64,000 nt of DNA. It comes from Euglena gracilis. Lineage: Eukaryota > Euglenida > Euglenophyceae > Euglenales. The notes under the pieces are model-generated. The model was given only the letters and a program-made list of their open reading frames with translations. It did not search any database and was not told the origin of the DNA. Of this stretch, positions 26,665-37,041 are shown one piece after another. The DNA lies in assembly GCA_039621445.1 (NCBI GenBank), contig CP154957.1, forward strand, positions 13,103,462-13,167,461. Reading direction: 5' to 3'. Position numbers and translations under genes: made by a program. Numbering within the stretch: position 1 is the first letter of the stretch; each line of letters starts with the position of its first letter.

Positions 26665-28559
26665 AAAAGGGGGAAAAGGATGGTGAAAAAGGGCCTGGAG
26701 TGGTTGCCTGGGGAGGGGGAGGTCCGCCCTATGCCTCTTCACAGATGCAGGTGGACACCATCACAGGGCTGAGGCCCTGGGAAAAATGACGGGAGTTTCC
26801 TCGTCATTGGTTTCATTTTTTATTTCTCCCCCTGAAGATTTCATTCACCACTACACCCTGGTTTGGGTGAGGCTGGTGTGGACAATCGAGGACATTTCAT
26901 TGCCCCTGTTGATTTTTTGCCATTTTCCATTGAACTCCCGTGAAAGGATTTCAAGGGTGAATGAAGGATTCTCGTGGCTAGGGGGAAACTAGCCGGGAAC
27001 CTTATTTTTTGGCACAGGTGGGTGTTTTCCAATCAAAAGATCCCACCCTGGAACGGGAAGGGATATTGCCAACAACAACAAAAGCAAAACGTTGAAAGAG
27101 TGCATGATTGCCACCCGTTTTGTTTATGTTGTTGTGGGTGGATTCCGGTTTGGAAGTTTCACCAAAATTTCTTAAAGAGGACAAACCACCGGAAGCACAA
27201 CCGTGGGTTTGTTCCTTTGACAACCTTCTCCAAGTATTGGAGGGGGGGGGGGTAATTGACAATGTGGTTTTGAGATTGCCCTGTCGGTTTGGCTGGGCTA
27301 AGCCATATTGCCAAATTTTCAAGTGGGGGAAGGAACCCCCCCATAACGGTGTGCATGGTTTGCCACCACACTAAGGGGAGGCAAACCGGCACCCAAGGAA
27401 GACGCCGAAGCCCAACACCCCGAACTTCGACGAGGCGTTTGGCTCTGGCAACCATCACTATCAGTTTCGTTCACCTACTCAAGACGGATTATCAATTTGA
27501 AGTCTGGGACTCTGAATTGGATGAACTGAAGACGGAGTTCAAACTATTTCAAGGACTTGCTTTCTGGTATTGGTGTACGAGGAGCATGTGGAGTGAACGA
27601 GTGGAGATGGTAATTTTATCGACCTACCCATGCCACTCGCTATCCTAACCTCGACACCGCACACTCTTTGTTTGCACCCTCCCTGTCCCGAAAGAGGAAT
27701 CTGTGAATTTGTTTCAATGGGGGGGGGGGCGACCCAGATTCAAGGCGGTGGGCTTTGAATGGGTGGTTCCACCCTCCTTTCCCTTCCCACGGGTCGGTGG
27801 TACTCGTGGGGGGGGGGGCTCCCTTTCTCCAATCGGTTTGATTGGCTATTTTATCGTACCCCCACCTTTGGGCAAGTGAGGCCCGAAACCCCGGTCGGCT
27901 TGATCGGGGGGGGGGGGGCTATGTTATTTCTTCCAAAAAAAAGAGGTGAGTTGTTCAACCTCCCCACCGGGGTGGGGGCAAGGCAAGCCCTCCCTTTGCC
28001 CGGGGGGGGGGGGGGTGGTTGCCCAAGGCTTTACCCTCGGGGGGGGGGGGCAAGTCAAGCCCACCTCTCGCCGGGGGGGGGCAATCTTTTCCCCAAGTCC
28101 TTCCCCTCAGGGGGGGGGCAAGTCAAGAACACCTCTCGCCCGGGGGGGGGGGGGCAAGCTTTTTACCCAAGGCCTTCCCCTCGGGGGGGGGGGGGGGCTG
28201 ATTTTCATCCATCACCGAAAGGATTTTTGGTGATAATGGACCCTCCACTCCCTTCACGGTTGGGAATACCGTGGGGGGGGGGGCTGATTCTTATCCATTC
28301 AAAAAGGATTTTTTTTGTGGTGTTGGACCCCCATTTCCTTTCACGGTGGTGAGAACCGTGGAGAGGGGGGGGGGCTCGGTGTGGTGGAATGGGATCTATG
28401 GATTATAGATTCCTCCCCACCGTTCCGTCACTTATTCACATTGCCGAACAATGTTGTCGCAATTGTGTTGCAAAAATTCAAAGTGTCTTTCATTCCCATC
28501 CCAAGGAAAGCGAGAAGGAGGGGGGGTGAAACCCCCGACTTTCGTCGCACGGGGTGGAG
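26665..28559 (+). other. Gypsy-2 3' region with poly-G minisatellite
   Basis: 1.9 kb without a convincing gene. From about 27720 to 28380 there are imperfect tandem units of the type CAAG(G/T)CCTTCCCCTC followed by G8-13 and CAAGTCAAG, many with CACCTCTCGCC. The Pro/Gly ORF across it is a by-product. Just before the 3' LTR are purine-rich stretches (GGAAAGCGAGAAGGAGGGGG at 28504, and GGGGTGGAG adjacent to the LTR), candidates for the polypurine tract. The remainder shows nothing recognisable. Confidence 0.6.
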
Positions 28560-29664
28560 TGACGACCTTTTGAGGTCGACCGCCGGGCGCGGAGTTTTTC
28601 CCTCTTAGAAGGCCTTTTTAAGGGCGGTTTAGCTCTAATTTTAAGGCTTCCTAAAGATTTCCATTAAAATTACCTCTCCTAGGGCGCCCATGGTTTGGTT
28701 GTGCAAGGAGAGAGATTGAGTGATGCTAGGTATTCCCAAATGGTGATTTTGGGTTTATTTAGCACAATTTAAGCTTTTTATGCATTTTTCCTTTGGTTTT
28801 AAGGGAAAATGTTGGATTTGGTGAGAGCGCTTGCAAGCGCTTGGAACAGAATTTTAAGAGATTGGCGCCTGAGTTCCTGGAGTTTTTGCAGGGGTTTGCA
28901 AAGCTCAATAATGATGGAATTCAGCATAATTTATCAAAATCAAGGGGGGAAACCTTGATTTTGACTTGGGTTGGTTGATTTTGATGCAATGGGCTAGGAT
29001 TTGGGATTTGAGAGCGCTTAGGAATCAGCGCACTCAATCCTAAATTTAACTGCCCATCAGGGGCATCAAAATCATTTTCTTTTCACAGGGTTTTCCTCTT
29101 CACTTGTTTCACCATTGCATTTGTTGTGTCGATTACAACCAATTACATTCAATCATTGAACTTGGATTTACAATTGAAATTGCAAATGGAAGGACAACAA
29201 ATCAATCAAGAAAGCTCAATTGAAGAAGGTGAGGTTTGTCTTCCCCCCACCTCATCTGTGGGAAAAGGGGCAGGGGGGTGGGACTCCTCAACTCAAGCAA
29301 CCACAGGCCAATTTTCACCCCAAAACCCCCTTTTTTGGCCCAGAAACTGTGAGAAATGACACCCAGGGGGGGTGTTGGCTCTCACTGGTTCAGCTGAGCA
29401 GGGAGGGGTTGAAACCCCAAAGGCACCCCCCTTGGAGATCCCAGTGACACCCCCCTCAGGGGTCGGGGAGGGTCCACTGGGAGGTTCCTCCTTGGAAATG
29501 ATGGCCCAGTTTCGGCCACAGGGGAGTGCAGAATGGGAAAACATTTCCGACACAAGTCGGCTCGAGGAGCCAAAAAACGATCCTACGCCGGAAACTGGCC
29601 CGGGGCGGGGGTTTCCGCTTCACCCCAGTGCTGCCGGGGGACATGGCAGCACGGGTGTGAAACA
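28560..29664 (+). repeat. Gypsy-2 3' LTR
   Basis: 1105 bp copy of 16581-17686. Differences seen by eye include CGGGCC>CGGGC, GGTTGTAA>GGTTTTAA, CTCAGTCC>CTCAATCC, T5>T6, G8>G7 and GCTTGAG>GCTCGAG. The T and G indels break the Gag frame in this copy, which is neutral in the 3' LTR. Confidence 0.93.
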
Positions 29665-29668
29665 CTGG

Positions 29669-31000
29669 GGGGTCCCCCCCCCCTCTTCCCCCCCCTGGCC
29701 CCCACTTGCTGACCGAGGGCGTTTGAACACAAATTTTTTCAATGGGAGGGGGGGGTCGGGCTCACAATGTCTTTGTGCTTCGCCCTCGGTGTCCCTTCCT
29801 CCCTGGTCGGTTTTCCTCGAGGGAGTACGAGACACCTCGGGCTCCGCACTTTGCCATTGTGAGGCCAGATTGTGCACTGAAATTAGGGGGGCCAGGGCAT
29901 TTTCCAAGGCACCTTGGGCACCAAGTCTTTGATAGTGGGCTGTAAAAGCCTCAACCCCTTTCCATTGACCAATTTCACAAACTTCCTCGGCTGAAAGGCC
30001 CAATTTTTTGAGCAATCCAACCCCTGCCCCTCTGGTGGAGTGGGGTCCCCACACATGGGGGGGTACTCCTTGTTTGGACAAAAATTCTCTTGCAATAGAA
30101 GCAATTGTGTCAGCACTTATGGGTGTGTAGGGGGGTTTTAATGAAATCAAAAGGGGACCCCCAGGCTTTACGTTAAAACGGGTGGCGGCCACATAAGCCA
30201 TAATTAAATGAAAGGGACTGATTTGGGGACATTGGGGAATTGAGACCACTCTTTCCCATTTGTGGAATTTTTGCCCCTTACGTTTGATTTGAATGTAGGG
30301 TGCCCCCCCCAACACACTTGTGGTTCTTTTGACTTGTGCCAAATCAGATGAACGATATAAACAGAGGATGCGTGAACAAAAAATGAGCTGTGTGCGCAAT
30401 GCACAAATATCAGTGGGCACAGGCTGCCTTGCCAGCCCCAGGAGGATTGGGAGGGGATCCCAAAAAGCACCATACTTCTCCAGATTTTGGTTCCAAAGCC
30501 TTTTATAAGGTGCTAATAAGGTATTAAACCTTAGGCCACCAAAGCCAGGGATCAAAAGCATAGCACTGTATGCATTACAGGCTTGGGCCTTTGAAAATTG
30601 AAAAAGTTGAATTAAAGCGTCAGCCACTTGGTCAGTGGTGGCTAAAGGGGGGGGGTACCCCCATTTTGTCCAGAATCACCCATAAAAGCGTAAAGGCACT
30701 TTGGTACCTTTTCAAACTGGGGTTTCTTCCCAGGAAATATTTAATGGTTGAATTTTGTATTTGTTTCCCCTCCAAAATTTGCCTGAGCAAATTATGCAAA
30801 GGAGGTGCCACCTGGGGGGTGGCATTTTTTCCCCCCTGCAGTTGGTGAACATACCCCTGTAGGGGGTGATTTTTAGGCAGGGGGTCCCTGGAACTTTCAT
30901 TTTTATTAACTGGGGCCACCATGTGGCTGAATCCCAGAAGGGGGTGACCATCAAAACTTTGGCCTTGGGAAACTTTCTTAATCTGGGGAGAAATTTTTGA
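29669..31000 (-). pseudogene. DIRS-B tyrosine recombinase, frameshifted
   Basis: Catalytic parts: LRTQLIFCSRILCLYRSSDL, HSTRGAGVGLLKKLG and GQWKGVEAFTAHYQRLGA, all present. An extra C in a poly-C run (about 30643-30660, GTA CCC CCC CCC TTT versus GTG ACC CCC CCT in A) shifts the frame just before ADALIQLF. The frame passes through the internal complementary region and is now closed inside the Gypsy-2 LTR, so the native C-terminus is separated by that insertion. Confidence 0.75.
29761..29864. repeat. DIRS-B internal complementary region
   Basis: Reverse complement reads CCTCACAATGGCAAAGTGCG...GAGGTGTC (right outer end, 34034-34067) joined to TCGTACTCCCTCGAGG... (left outer end, 16377 on). It matches B's own ends better than A's (CACAATG rather than CACAAGG), so each element keeps its own matched set. 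Confidence 0.85.
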
Positions 31001-32953
31001 ATCACTGACCAGGGGGGTTTGCATAGAGTCCCCCCATGTTGTCCAGTGCACATTGTAAAGCGTCCACTGCTGTGGCCTCCCAGTGGGGCCACCTGGCCAC
31101 AAATTGTGGCAGTTTTCTGTTGCCTGGGGAGGCAAAGAGGTCTGTTTCCAGATTTATGCAATTTTTGAATTGCTGTTTTAGCCAGTGAAAAAGCTTGGGG
31201 TCCAGTGTGTAATCCCCCCTGTCCATTTCCCATCTGCTTATAGGGTCTGCCAGGCATTCTTTTGAGGGGACCCAGGTCACTTGGAGATTGACATTTTTCT
31301 CCATGCACCATTTGAAAAATGGTCGTAGCATTGTGTTGAATGGGTCTTTCTTGCCCCCACCTTTTGTTAAGTAATAATAAATTACTTGATTGTCCACTGA
31401 CAGGGACACAGTTTCTCCTGGCTTGCTGAGACTTTTCACTGTGCTTATGGCAGCACTTAACTCCTTTACATTGATGTGTAAAATGGAGTTTTCTCTCCAA
31501 AATTCCTGGACATTTTTCCAGTTCGAATGTCCAGCCCCCCCCAGGCATGGGTGCTGCTGTCTGAGTGCAACTCTCTTGTTGCGTTTTGGGGGAAGGGTCT
31601 GCCCCCCCAGGTGTCCAGTAAAAATTTTATTTCCCTTAACTGGGCCTTGATTTCCTGGGAAACTGGATGTTTTGAATCCCAGGGGGCTGCAGAGTTTGTA
31701 ACTAAAAAATTTGCCAGGGCATCTGTAAATGCCCTTAGAAAGGGCAGGGCCATAAGATTGCACCTTATTTGGCCCAAAATGGCAGCCAATTGCCTTTTTG
31801 ACATGTAACCTTTTTTGACAATTTTTCCCAATTCCTTTTTTATTGTTTTGATCTTCTGGGGGGGAACCTGCAGTTTTCCTTCCTGAAAGTTTAGTTGAAA
31901 TCCCAGATGATTTACCACTTGGGTGGGCTGCAGGGTGGATTTTTTGACATTTATTTTGAAACCTGAGCTGATTAAATCCCTGACTACTGTGTTCAGGTGA
32001 TTTTGCAAAATGTTTTGTGTTGGGGCCACCAGCAAAATGTCGTCCAGGTAAATAAAAACCTGGATCCCCCTTTTTCTCCACAGTTTTTCGAATGTTTTCA
32101 TCACTGACATGAAAATTTGGGGCATCACGTTGAGCCCAAAACATCCTACTTGAAACTCCCATGTTTGCCCCCCTACCTGATGCCTCAGAAATGGCCTTAG
32201 GGCCTGGCTTGCTGGGATGTGAAAATAGGCATCCTTCAAGTCGATTTTGGCTGCCCAGTGGCCTTTTTCCAGCACTGGAAAAATGTGTTGGATGTGATCC
32301 AACCTGAAAGGTTTTGCCTGGAACTGTTGATTTAGTTCCCTGCAGTCGCTTATTAACCTCCATTTGGTCTGTCCCCCCTCTGGTTTTGAAATTAGAAACC
32401 AGGGGATCAAATGTTGTGAGTTTGAATCTCCCACCCTCTTTACGGATCCAGACTTTTCGTAATCCTGCAGGATTTTTTCTGCCTGTTTCAGGTCTAATTT
32501 CGCTCTGGTTTTTGGGTGGGTGGATAATTTTGGGTGATGAACCCAGGGGGGTTGAATGCCCTCCTTGATGAGTTGACATGTTGCTGGGGGGGCATGTTTT
32601 TCCCACCATTTCAGGCTTTTTTGTAGCCTTTGATGCAGGGGGGTGTCTCCCCAGTTCTCCTCCGCGGAATTTATTTTCTGGATAAGATGATTTTGGGGGG
32701 GCTGGGCTGGGGGTGTTGGACATTGCACCCTTAGGGCCCCTAGGGCTTGAGCCCTTGGAAAGGGGAAGTTTTCCTGGGGGGGTGTGCATGCACTCTCCTC
32801 TCTTCTTACTCTCTCTCTGGAGGATCTTGTTGTTGGAATGCATACCATAGGGCTTACTGCCCCTGTTTCGCCTATCAGGCCTCCTTGATGATGATGGTGT
32901 TGGTATCCATACCAAAGGGGGGCCTCTGTGGGTCCCCCCCTTCTTGATTTCAC
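30712..32953 (-). pseudogene. DIRS-B reverse transcriptase-RNase H-MT, two single-base shifts
   Basis: RT frame 32953-31466: linker with LKQAEKILQDYEKSG, then KWRLISDCRELNQQF, WAAKIDLKDAYFHIPA and VFIYLDDILLVAPT. A 1-nt deletion near 31516 relative to DIRS-A moves RNase H (NVKELSAAISTVKSL, SVDNQVIYYYLTKGG) into the next frame. The MT part (DLFASPGNRKLPQFV) leaves frame at AAC CCC CCT GG, where C6 replaces the C7 of DIRS-A, and continues as WSVIQKFLPRLRKF and VTPFWDSATWWPQLIKM to 30712. It is otherwise well conserved. Confidence 0.8.
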
Positions 32954-33789
32954 TGGGGGATTTGAAGATTGATGAATAAATACTTGTGGGGGGTCCTTCC
33001 CCTTCCCCCTTTTCCTCCTGGGGCTGGGAATTGTTTAAATACAAAGCCCCTGTGGGGCTGCCCTTTAGCTTCTGGGGGGCCTCTGGAGGTCCACCCCTTG
33101 CATGGCTGCAATAGCCCTTGGAATGGCTGCCATAGCCCTTGGATTGGCTGCCATAGCCCTTGGATTGGCCTCCTTGGCCCAAGCCCCAGTTGTTCTGGCC
33201 TCCATGGCCGGGGCTGTAAGTTGGGGCTCCTTGCCATGCCCAATTGAAATCTGGGGGAGCCCTGTTGCTGGGCCTCCCCCCTCCCCCTTGGAATGGGGTT
33301 GTGGGCTGAATCTGAAAAAGATGGTTGGTACAGACCTTTTTTGCCCCTTCCTGTGGGCATTCTGCTCCAGACTGGGCCATCTCCTGGCTTCTCAATGTTG
33401 TACTGGCCCCCTTGTCCCTTATTCCATCTTGATAGGTTGGGGACATTTGCCCTCTGGGCTGGGGCTTTTGCTCTCTGGGCTGGGTCTGCCAATCTTGAAG
33501 GTTTCTTGTACCCCAATTTGAAATGTAATGGGTCTTGACCCTGGGTTCCCAATTTCTTCCGTTGTCGTCTGGGCTTTTTGCCCACTGTCTGCCAGGGTCC
33601 ATGGCCATCACTGTGTGTGATTGTTTGCTGCTGAGAGTTTTCTGTTGAGATGTGTGGTGGGGGGGAAGTGATGGCCACGGTTCGCCACGTTGAAACCGCA
33701 TCTCCAAGTTCTCCAGCTGGCGCTTCTTGTTCTGCACTTTGTCCAGGTTGTCGACTTGATAATTCCAATTTGTTCTCCACATTCTGCAT
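32950..33789 (-). CDS. DIRS-B Gag-like ORF
   Basis: 279 codons. STWRTVAITSPPPHIS and SDGHGPWQTVGKKPRRQ match DIRS-A and D. A low-complexity section with WQPIQGLWQPFQGLLQP repeats follows. A parallel frame (from 33782) is open for 926 codons through Gag and all of RT, beginning with QLENLEMRFQRGEPWPSLPP, which also has counterparts in A and D. Either one frame is Gag and the other is kept open, or the region is dual-coding. Confidence 0.5.
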   Translation of the reverse strand: MQNVENKLELSSRQPGQSAEQEAPAGELGDAVSTWRTVAITSPPPHISTENSQQQTITHSDGHGPWQTVGKKPRRQRKKLGTQGQDPLHFKLGYKKPSRLADPAQRAKAPAQRANVPNLSRWNKGQGGQYNIEKPGDGPVWSRMPTGRGKKGLYQPSFSDSAHNPIPRGRGEAQQQGSPRFQLGMARSPNLQPRPWRPEQLGLGPRRPIQGLWQPIQGLWQPFQGLLQPCKGWTSRGPPEAKGQPHRGFVFKQFPAPGGKGGRGRTPHKYLFINLQIPQ

Positions 33790-33943
33790 TGACTTCCAAT
33801 GTCAAAGTTGAAATAATTCCTTGAATTTGATATTCTTCAGGTTCTACAGGTTCTGAATATTGATATTGTATTGTCTTGATCTCTTCCAACTCTGTTCTTC
33901 AAGTTTCTGTCTTCTTCCGTGTCGAAGGGCAAGATTAGGAATC

Positions 33944-34043
33944 AGCCAACTCCGGCGAAGAAAGGCACTAAGGGGAGACGCCTAACCCAGCACAACGAAC
34001 AATCACACAACACCGCCGGCGAGCAAGGCATGTCCTCACAATG
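33944..34043. repeat. DIRS-B right inverted terminal repeat
   Basis: AGCCAACTCCGGCGAAGAAAGG to CCTCACAATG, reverse complement of 16438-16535. The outer end up to 34067 (GCCCGAGGTGTC) is unique to the right side and is copied in the internal complementary region. Confidence 0.85.
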
Positions 34044-34067
34044 GCAAAGTGCGGAGCCCGAGGTGTC

Positions 34068-34154
34068 CGGCGAAAAAGGCACTAAGCAGGGACTCCTAAC
34101 CCAACGCGTCACAATCCAAACAACACCGCCGGCGAGCAAGGCATGGCCTCACAA
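34068..34154. repeat. DIRS-A right inverted terminal repeat, between DIRS-B and DIRS-C
   Basis: CGGCGAAAAAGGCACTAAGC to GGCCTCACAA, the reverse complement of 12016-12102. It continues at 37065 (GGGCAAAGTGCGGAGCCC) after DIRS-C; A's internal complementary region predicts exactly CACAAGGGCAAAG at this join. Confidence 0.85.
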
Positions 34155-34212
34155 GAGTACTCCCGGGAAGAATGACCAGGGAGGAAGTGACCATGAGGGC
34201 GGAGCACAAGAG

Positions 34213-34308
34213 GGGGGTGAGATCCTGCTTTGTGGGCCGGCTGTTTTGTTGTTTGTGTTCTTTTTGGCGGGGGTGCTTCTTACTGCGACTTTGGTGCCGG
34301 AGTTGGCG
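34213..34308. repeat. DIRS-C left inverted terminal repeat
   Basis: GGGGGTGAGATCCTGCTTTG to GCCGGAGTTGGCG, reverse complement of 36946-37041. The inner motif CCGGAGTTGGC is shared by all DIRS elements here. Confidence 0.8.
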
Positions 34309-35389
34309 ATGATGTGCTCTCCGACACCGACTTGGCGAAGGTGAACCGCAGGGGCCCCCCGGCCTGTGAGCAGGGGCGTTTCCTCCCCCCCCCCCGAGGA
34401 TGCTTTTCTTTTTCGGGTGGGTTGGGTGGGCTCACCCCCCTCTTGTGCTCCGCCCTCATGGTCACTTCCTCCCTGGTCATTCTTCCCGGGAGTACTCGAC
34501 CATTCGGGCTTCGCACCTTCAGGGGGTGAGACTGTGTGCACGACCCCTTTTTCAAATTTTTTCTTTGCCGAATCCACCGCCCCCAATCTTAGGTAATGGG
34601 CTGAAAAAGCTGTGGCATTTTTCCACTGCCCAAGTTCACACACCTCCTCACTGGACAATCCCAGCTTTTTGTACATCAAAACTCCTGCCCCCCTGGTGCT
34701 GTGGGCTTTCCAGTGGGAAATGGGAATGCCAAAAGTGTCCAACGACTCCTTTGTCAAAGAGTTGATTCTGTTGGAAGACAAGGGTTTTTTGCCATCCAAA
34801 CTCCACAACAGAGGGGCACCCTGGGGGATGAAAGATGTTCTTTCCACATACTCTCTCATCAAATGATATGGACTCAAAGATGGAATGGAATCAATCTTCA
34901 ACACTTGCTCCCACTTTGGTGAAGGCCATCCCTTTCTCCTGACCAAAATGAAAATTTTTTCCCCCACCACTGAAATGGTCCTCTGGGTTCTGGCCAGGTC
35001 CACCCCCCTGTGCAGAGCCAAAAGTCTGAAAGACAAAATGATTCTCCATCTCAATTCCACGATGGACATGTCAGAAATTTTTGTATGGCTCTGCAACTTT
35101 TGCAAAATGGGTAGGGGGTCCCAAAAAACAGCATACCTCTGCACTGAACGATTCCATTCCTTTTTTACTTTTGTCAGTAAAGGATGAAATCTGATGGACT
35201 CCCAACCAGGTAAATATTGCAGTGAGGCATACGCACATCGAGCATCGCTTTGTGACAGTTTGTGAAGGTCCAGCAGGGCAGTGGCCAGCTCCATCTTGGA
35301 GACTTGCAAGGGCTCCAATCCTTTCTGTTGCAAAATTACAAACAGTTTTCTGAATGCACTGTCATAACGTTTCAGTGGTCCCAAACTCC
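34309..35389 (-). CDS. DIRS-C tyrosine recombinase
   Basis: Part of a 922-codon frame (36917 to 34149) that is open from Gag to recombinase. Core: LRWRIILSFRLLALHRGVDL, HSTRGAGVLMYKKLGLS and GQWKNATAFSAHYLRLGA, giving the H-x-x-R pair and nucleophile Tyr. The tail is encoded by the internal complementary region and terminal repeat (KPEWSSTPGKNDQGGSDHEG). No stop or shift is visible in the core, so this is the most intact recombinase in the window and could act on DIRS circles in trans. Confidence 0.8.
34431..34530. repeat. DIRS-C internal complementary region
   Basis: Reverse complement: CTCACCCCCTGAAGGTGCG...GAATGGTC then GAGTACTCCCGGGAAG... to the left end sequence. It matches the two outer ends joined. 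Confidence 0.8.
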
Positions 35390-36208
35390 TCAGGACATTT
35401 TCAATGTCTTGATGTGACATTTTTTGCTGTTCCAAAAGGAACCTGATACCACTGTGCAAGCCAGGGGCCATTTTGGCTTTGGCATTGATTGCCCCCAACA
35501 GTTGCTGAACATGCCTTCCCTGGGGGGTAAGACCAACATTCCTGTCCCTGGTTTGGACATTTTGATTAATAGGGGCCACCATGGACTCGAAACCCACATG
35601 GGTGTCACCAAAAGACATTTCACCTGCTTGTTCAGCCTCAGTCTGATGAGCCATGGAAAAATTACCTTCCATGGGGGGTTGGCATAAACCTCTTTGGCTG
35701 AGCTCAGGTCGCATTTCAATGCATCCACCAGAAAAGCCTGGTGGTGTGGCCATCTGGCCACAAATTTTTGGAATTTTGCATTTCCTGGAGATGCAAACAT
35801 GTCTGTGTCTGGAGTAATGTCCTTTCTGAAGAACCTCAAAATTTGGGTGAACAGGCTTGGGCACAGGGTATAATCCCCCCTGTCTTGATCCCATCTTGTG
35901 AGGGGGTCTGCCAACATTGCTGCTGAAGGAACCCACTGAACCTGCAACTGAACTTGGTTTTCCCAACACCAATGAAACAGGGGTTCCAAAATCTGATTGA
36001 GGTGTGTTTTTCTGCCTCCCCATTTGGTAAGGTAACTCAGTGCTACCTGATTGTCTACATTTAACAGCACTGTCTCCCCTGGCTGGGCAAATGCTTTTAC
36101 TGTCTGAACAGCTGCCATCAGTTCTTTCACATTTATGTGTAAGAAATTTTTCTCCCTCCAAAATTCTTGGATGATTTGATTTTTGATAATCTGTCTCCAC
36201 ACTGCCAT
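35390..36208 (-). CDS. DIRS-C RNase H-MT
   Basis: 272 codons in a different frame from Gag and YR. RNase H: NVKELMAAVQTVKAFAQPG, NVDNQVALSYLTKWGG, AAMLADPLTRWDQDRGDYTL. MT: DTDMFASPGNAKFQKFVARW, EVYANPPWKVIFPWL (NPPW intact), VTPMWVSSPWWPLLIKM. No RT precedes it. It overlaps the open 922-codon frame completely. Confidence 0.75.
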   Translation of the reverse strand: MAVWRQIIKNQIIQEFWREKNFLHINVKELMAAVQTVKAFAQPGETVLLNVDNQVALSYLTKWGGRKTHLNQILEPLFHWCWENQVQLQVQWVPSAAMLADPLTRWDQDRGDYTLCPSLFTQILRFFRKDITPDTDMFASPGNAKFQKFVARWPHHQAFLVDALKCDLSSAKEVYANPPWKVIFPWLIRLRLNKQVKCLLVTPMWVSSPWWPLLIKMSKPGTGMLVLPPREGMFSNCWGQSMPKPKWPLACTVVSGSFWNSKKCHIKTLKMS

Positions 36209-36917
36209 ACAAGCATGCCACCATCCTTTCCAGGTGTAACATCTTTTGTTGCCATGACTTCAATTGTTTATCCCAGGCCCCTTTGCCGTCTGGGTTGTGA
36301 TTGTTATCCTCTGCACGACTTTTCATCCCGTTATACCTGGGCAGCTCCCCCAGGACCATCTTCCAGGGGAGTCTCACTCCCTTTTCGACGTGCCGAAGGC
36401 ACGCTGCCAGCTCTGGCGCCAGGGGCGCCAGTTCCTCCTGCCAGGGGAGCCGTTCTTCCGCGTCGTCGTTGTCGTTGTCCTCCTCGTCTTCTCCGTCCTC
36501 CTCCATCGCGGACCGCTCCGCTCGTGGCGTCATCCCTTTGTCTTTCTTCGAACTCTTCTCCAGCCAACGATCCGCCAACTTGAACGCCACGTCCGCTGCT
36601 GTCTGCCCCAAGTCTATCAGTGGTACCTCCACACTTCCTGCCAACGCCACCGAGTACAAGAACAAATTCCTGTAGTCTCCGACTTGGCTGGAGACCATCG
36701 CCACCTGGGTCAACTCGTGGGCCTTCTTTGCGCACTTCGTCGTGTGCCATCCGCCTCCCAGCCAGCTCTGCCCGGCCGCGATGACGGCGACGAGGGATTC
36801 CGGGGACGACTCCGCCAATAGCTTCGCCACCTTGTCCCCGTTGAAAAAGAGCTCGCTCCACGAATTGTTGAAAACTGATTCATCCTCTGATGTCAAGATT
36901 TCTGCGTACGTTGCCAT
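36209..36917 (-). CDS. DIRS-C Gag-like N-terminal region
   Basis: From ATG 36917: MATYAEILTSEDESVFNNSW, FNGDKVAKLLAESSPESLVA, GDYRNLFLYSVALAGSV, then a very acidic block (EEDGEDEEDNDNDDAEE) and PWKMVLGELPRYNGMKSR. It is predicted helical, with no SDGHGPW motif, and does not resemble Gag of A, B or D. The frame runs on into the recombinase frame. Its GC content is higher than the rest of the element. Confidence 0.5.
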
Positions 36918-36945
36918 TTTGATGTTGTCGAAGGACGTTAATATC

Positions 36946-37041
36946 CGCCAACTCCGGCACTAAAAAGCAGTAAGAAGCACCCCCGCCAAAAAGAACACAA
37001 ACAACAAAACAGCCGGCCCACAAAGCAGGATCTCACCCCCT
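36946..37041. repeat. DIRS-C right inverted terminal repeat
   Basis: CGCCAACTCCGGCACTAAAAAGC to GATCTCACCCCCT, pairs with 34213-34308. Confidence 0.8.

Larger units (their letters stand above)
16581..29664 (+). mobile_element. Gypsy-2: complete chromovirus-type Ty3/gypsy element with methyltransferase
   Basis: Two LTRs (16581-17686, 28560-29664) with TG...CA ends flank a tRNA-Met-type primer site, Gag, a C5-like methyltransferase, protease, RT-RNase H, integrase and chromodomain. CTGG precedes the left LTR (16577-16580) and follows the right LTR (29665-29668) as a 4-bp target duplication. Removing the element rejoins the DIRS-B spacer (TTCTTCCCCTGGGGGGTCC), which matches DIRS-A (CTTCTTGCCCCTGGGGGGTG). 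The LTRs differ by only about three substitutions and three single-base indels by eye, so the insertion is young. Confidence 0.92.
16377..34067 (-). mobile_element. DIRS-B: DIRS-like retroelement carrying Gypsy-2
   Basis: Left end TCGTACTCCCTCGAGG (16377), right end GCCCGAGGTGTC (34067). Removing Gypsy-2 and one CTGG leaves about 4.6 kb. Joining the flanks gives AGCCAACTC|CGGCGAAAAAGG, the intact inner edge of DIRS-A's right terminal repeat, so B inserted there with no duplication. Inverted terminal repeats are 16438-16535 and 33944-34043. The internal complementary region is 29761-29864. RT and YR each carry frameshifts, so this copy is dead. Confidence 0.88.

Noticed and set aside
27759-28352. 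197-codon Gly/Pro-rich ORF
   Set aside because: It is translation of poly-G minisatellite; length and composition follow from the repeat.
16581-29664. Recombination between two solo copies instead of one Gypsy-2 insertion
   Set aside because: A single 4-bp duplication, exact rejoining of DIRS-B flanks, and complete internal order support one element.
36301-36861. GC-rich plus-strand and alternate minus-strand ORFs over DIRS-C Gag
   Set aside because: Overlap the longer Gag-YR frame starting at 36917; Arg/Ser/Leu composition is typical of shadow frames of an acidic coding region.
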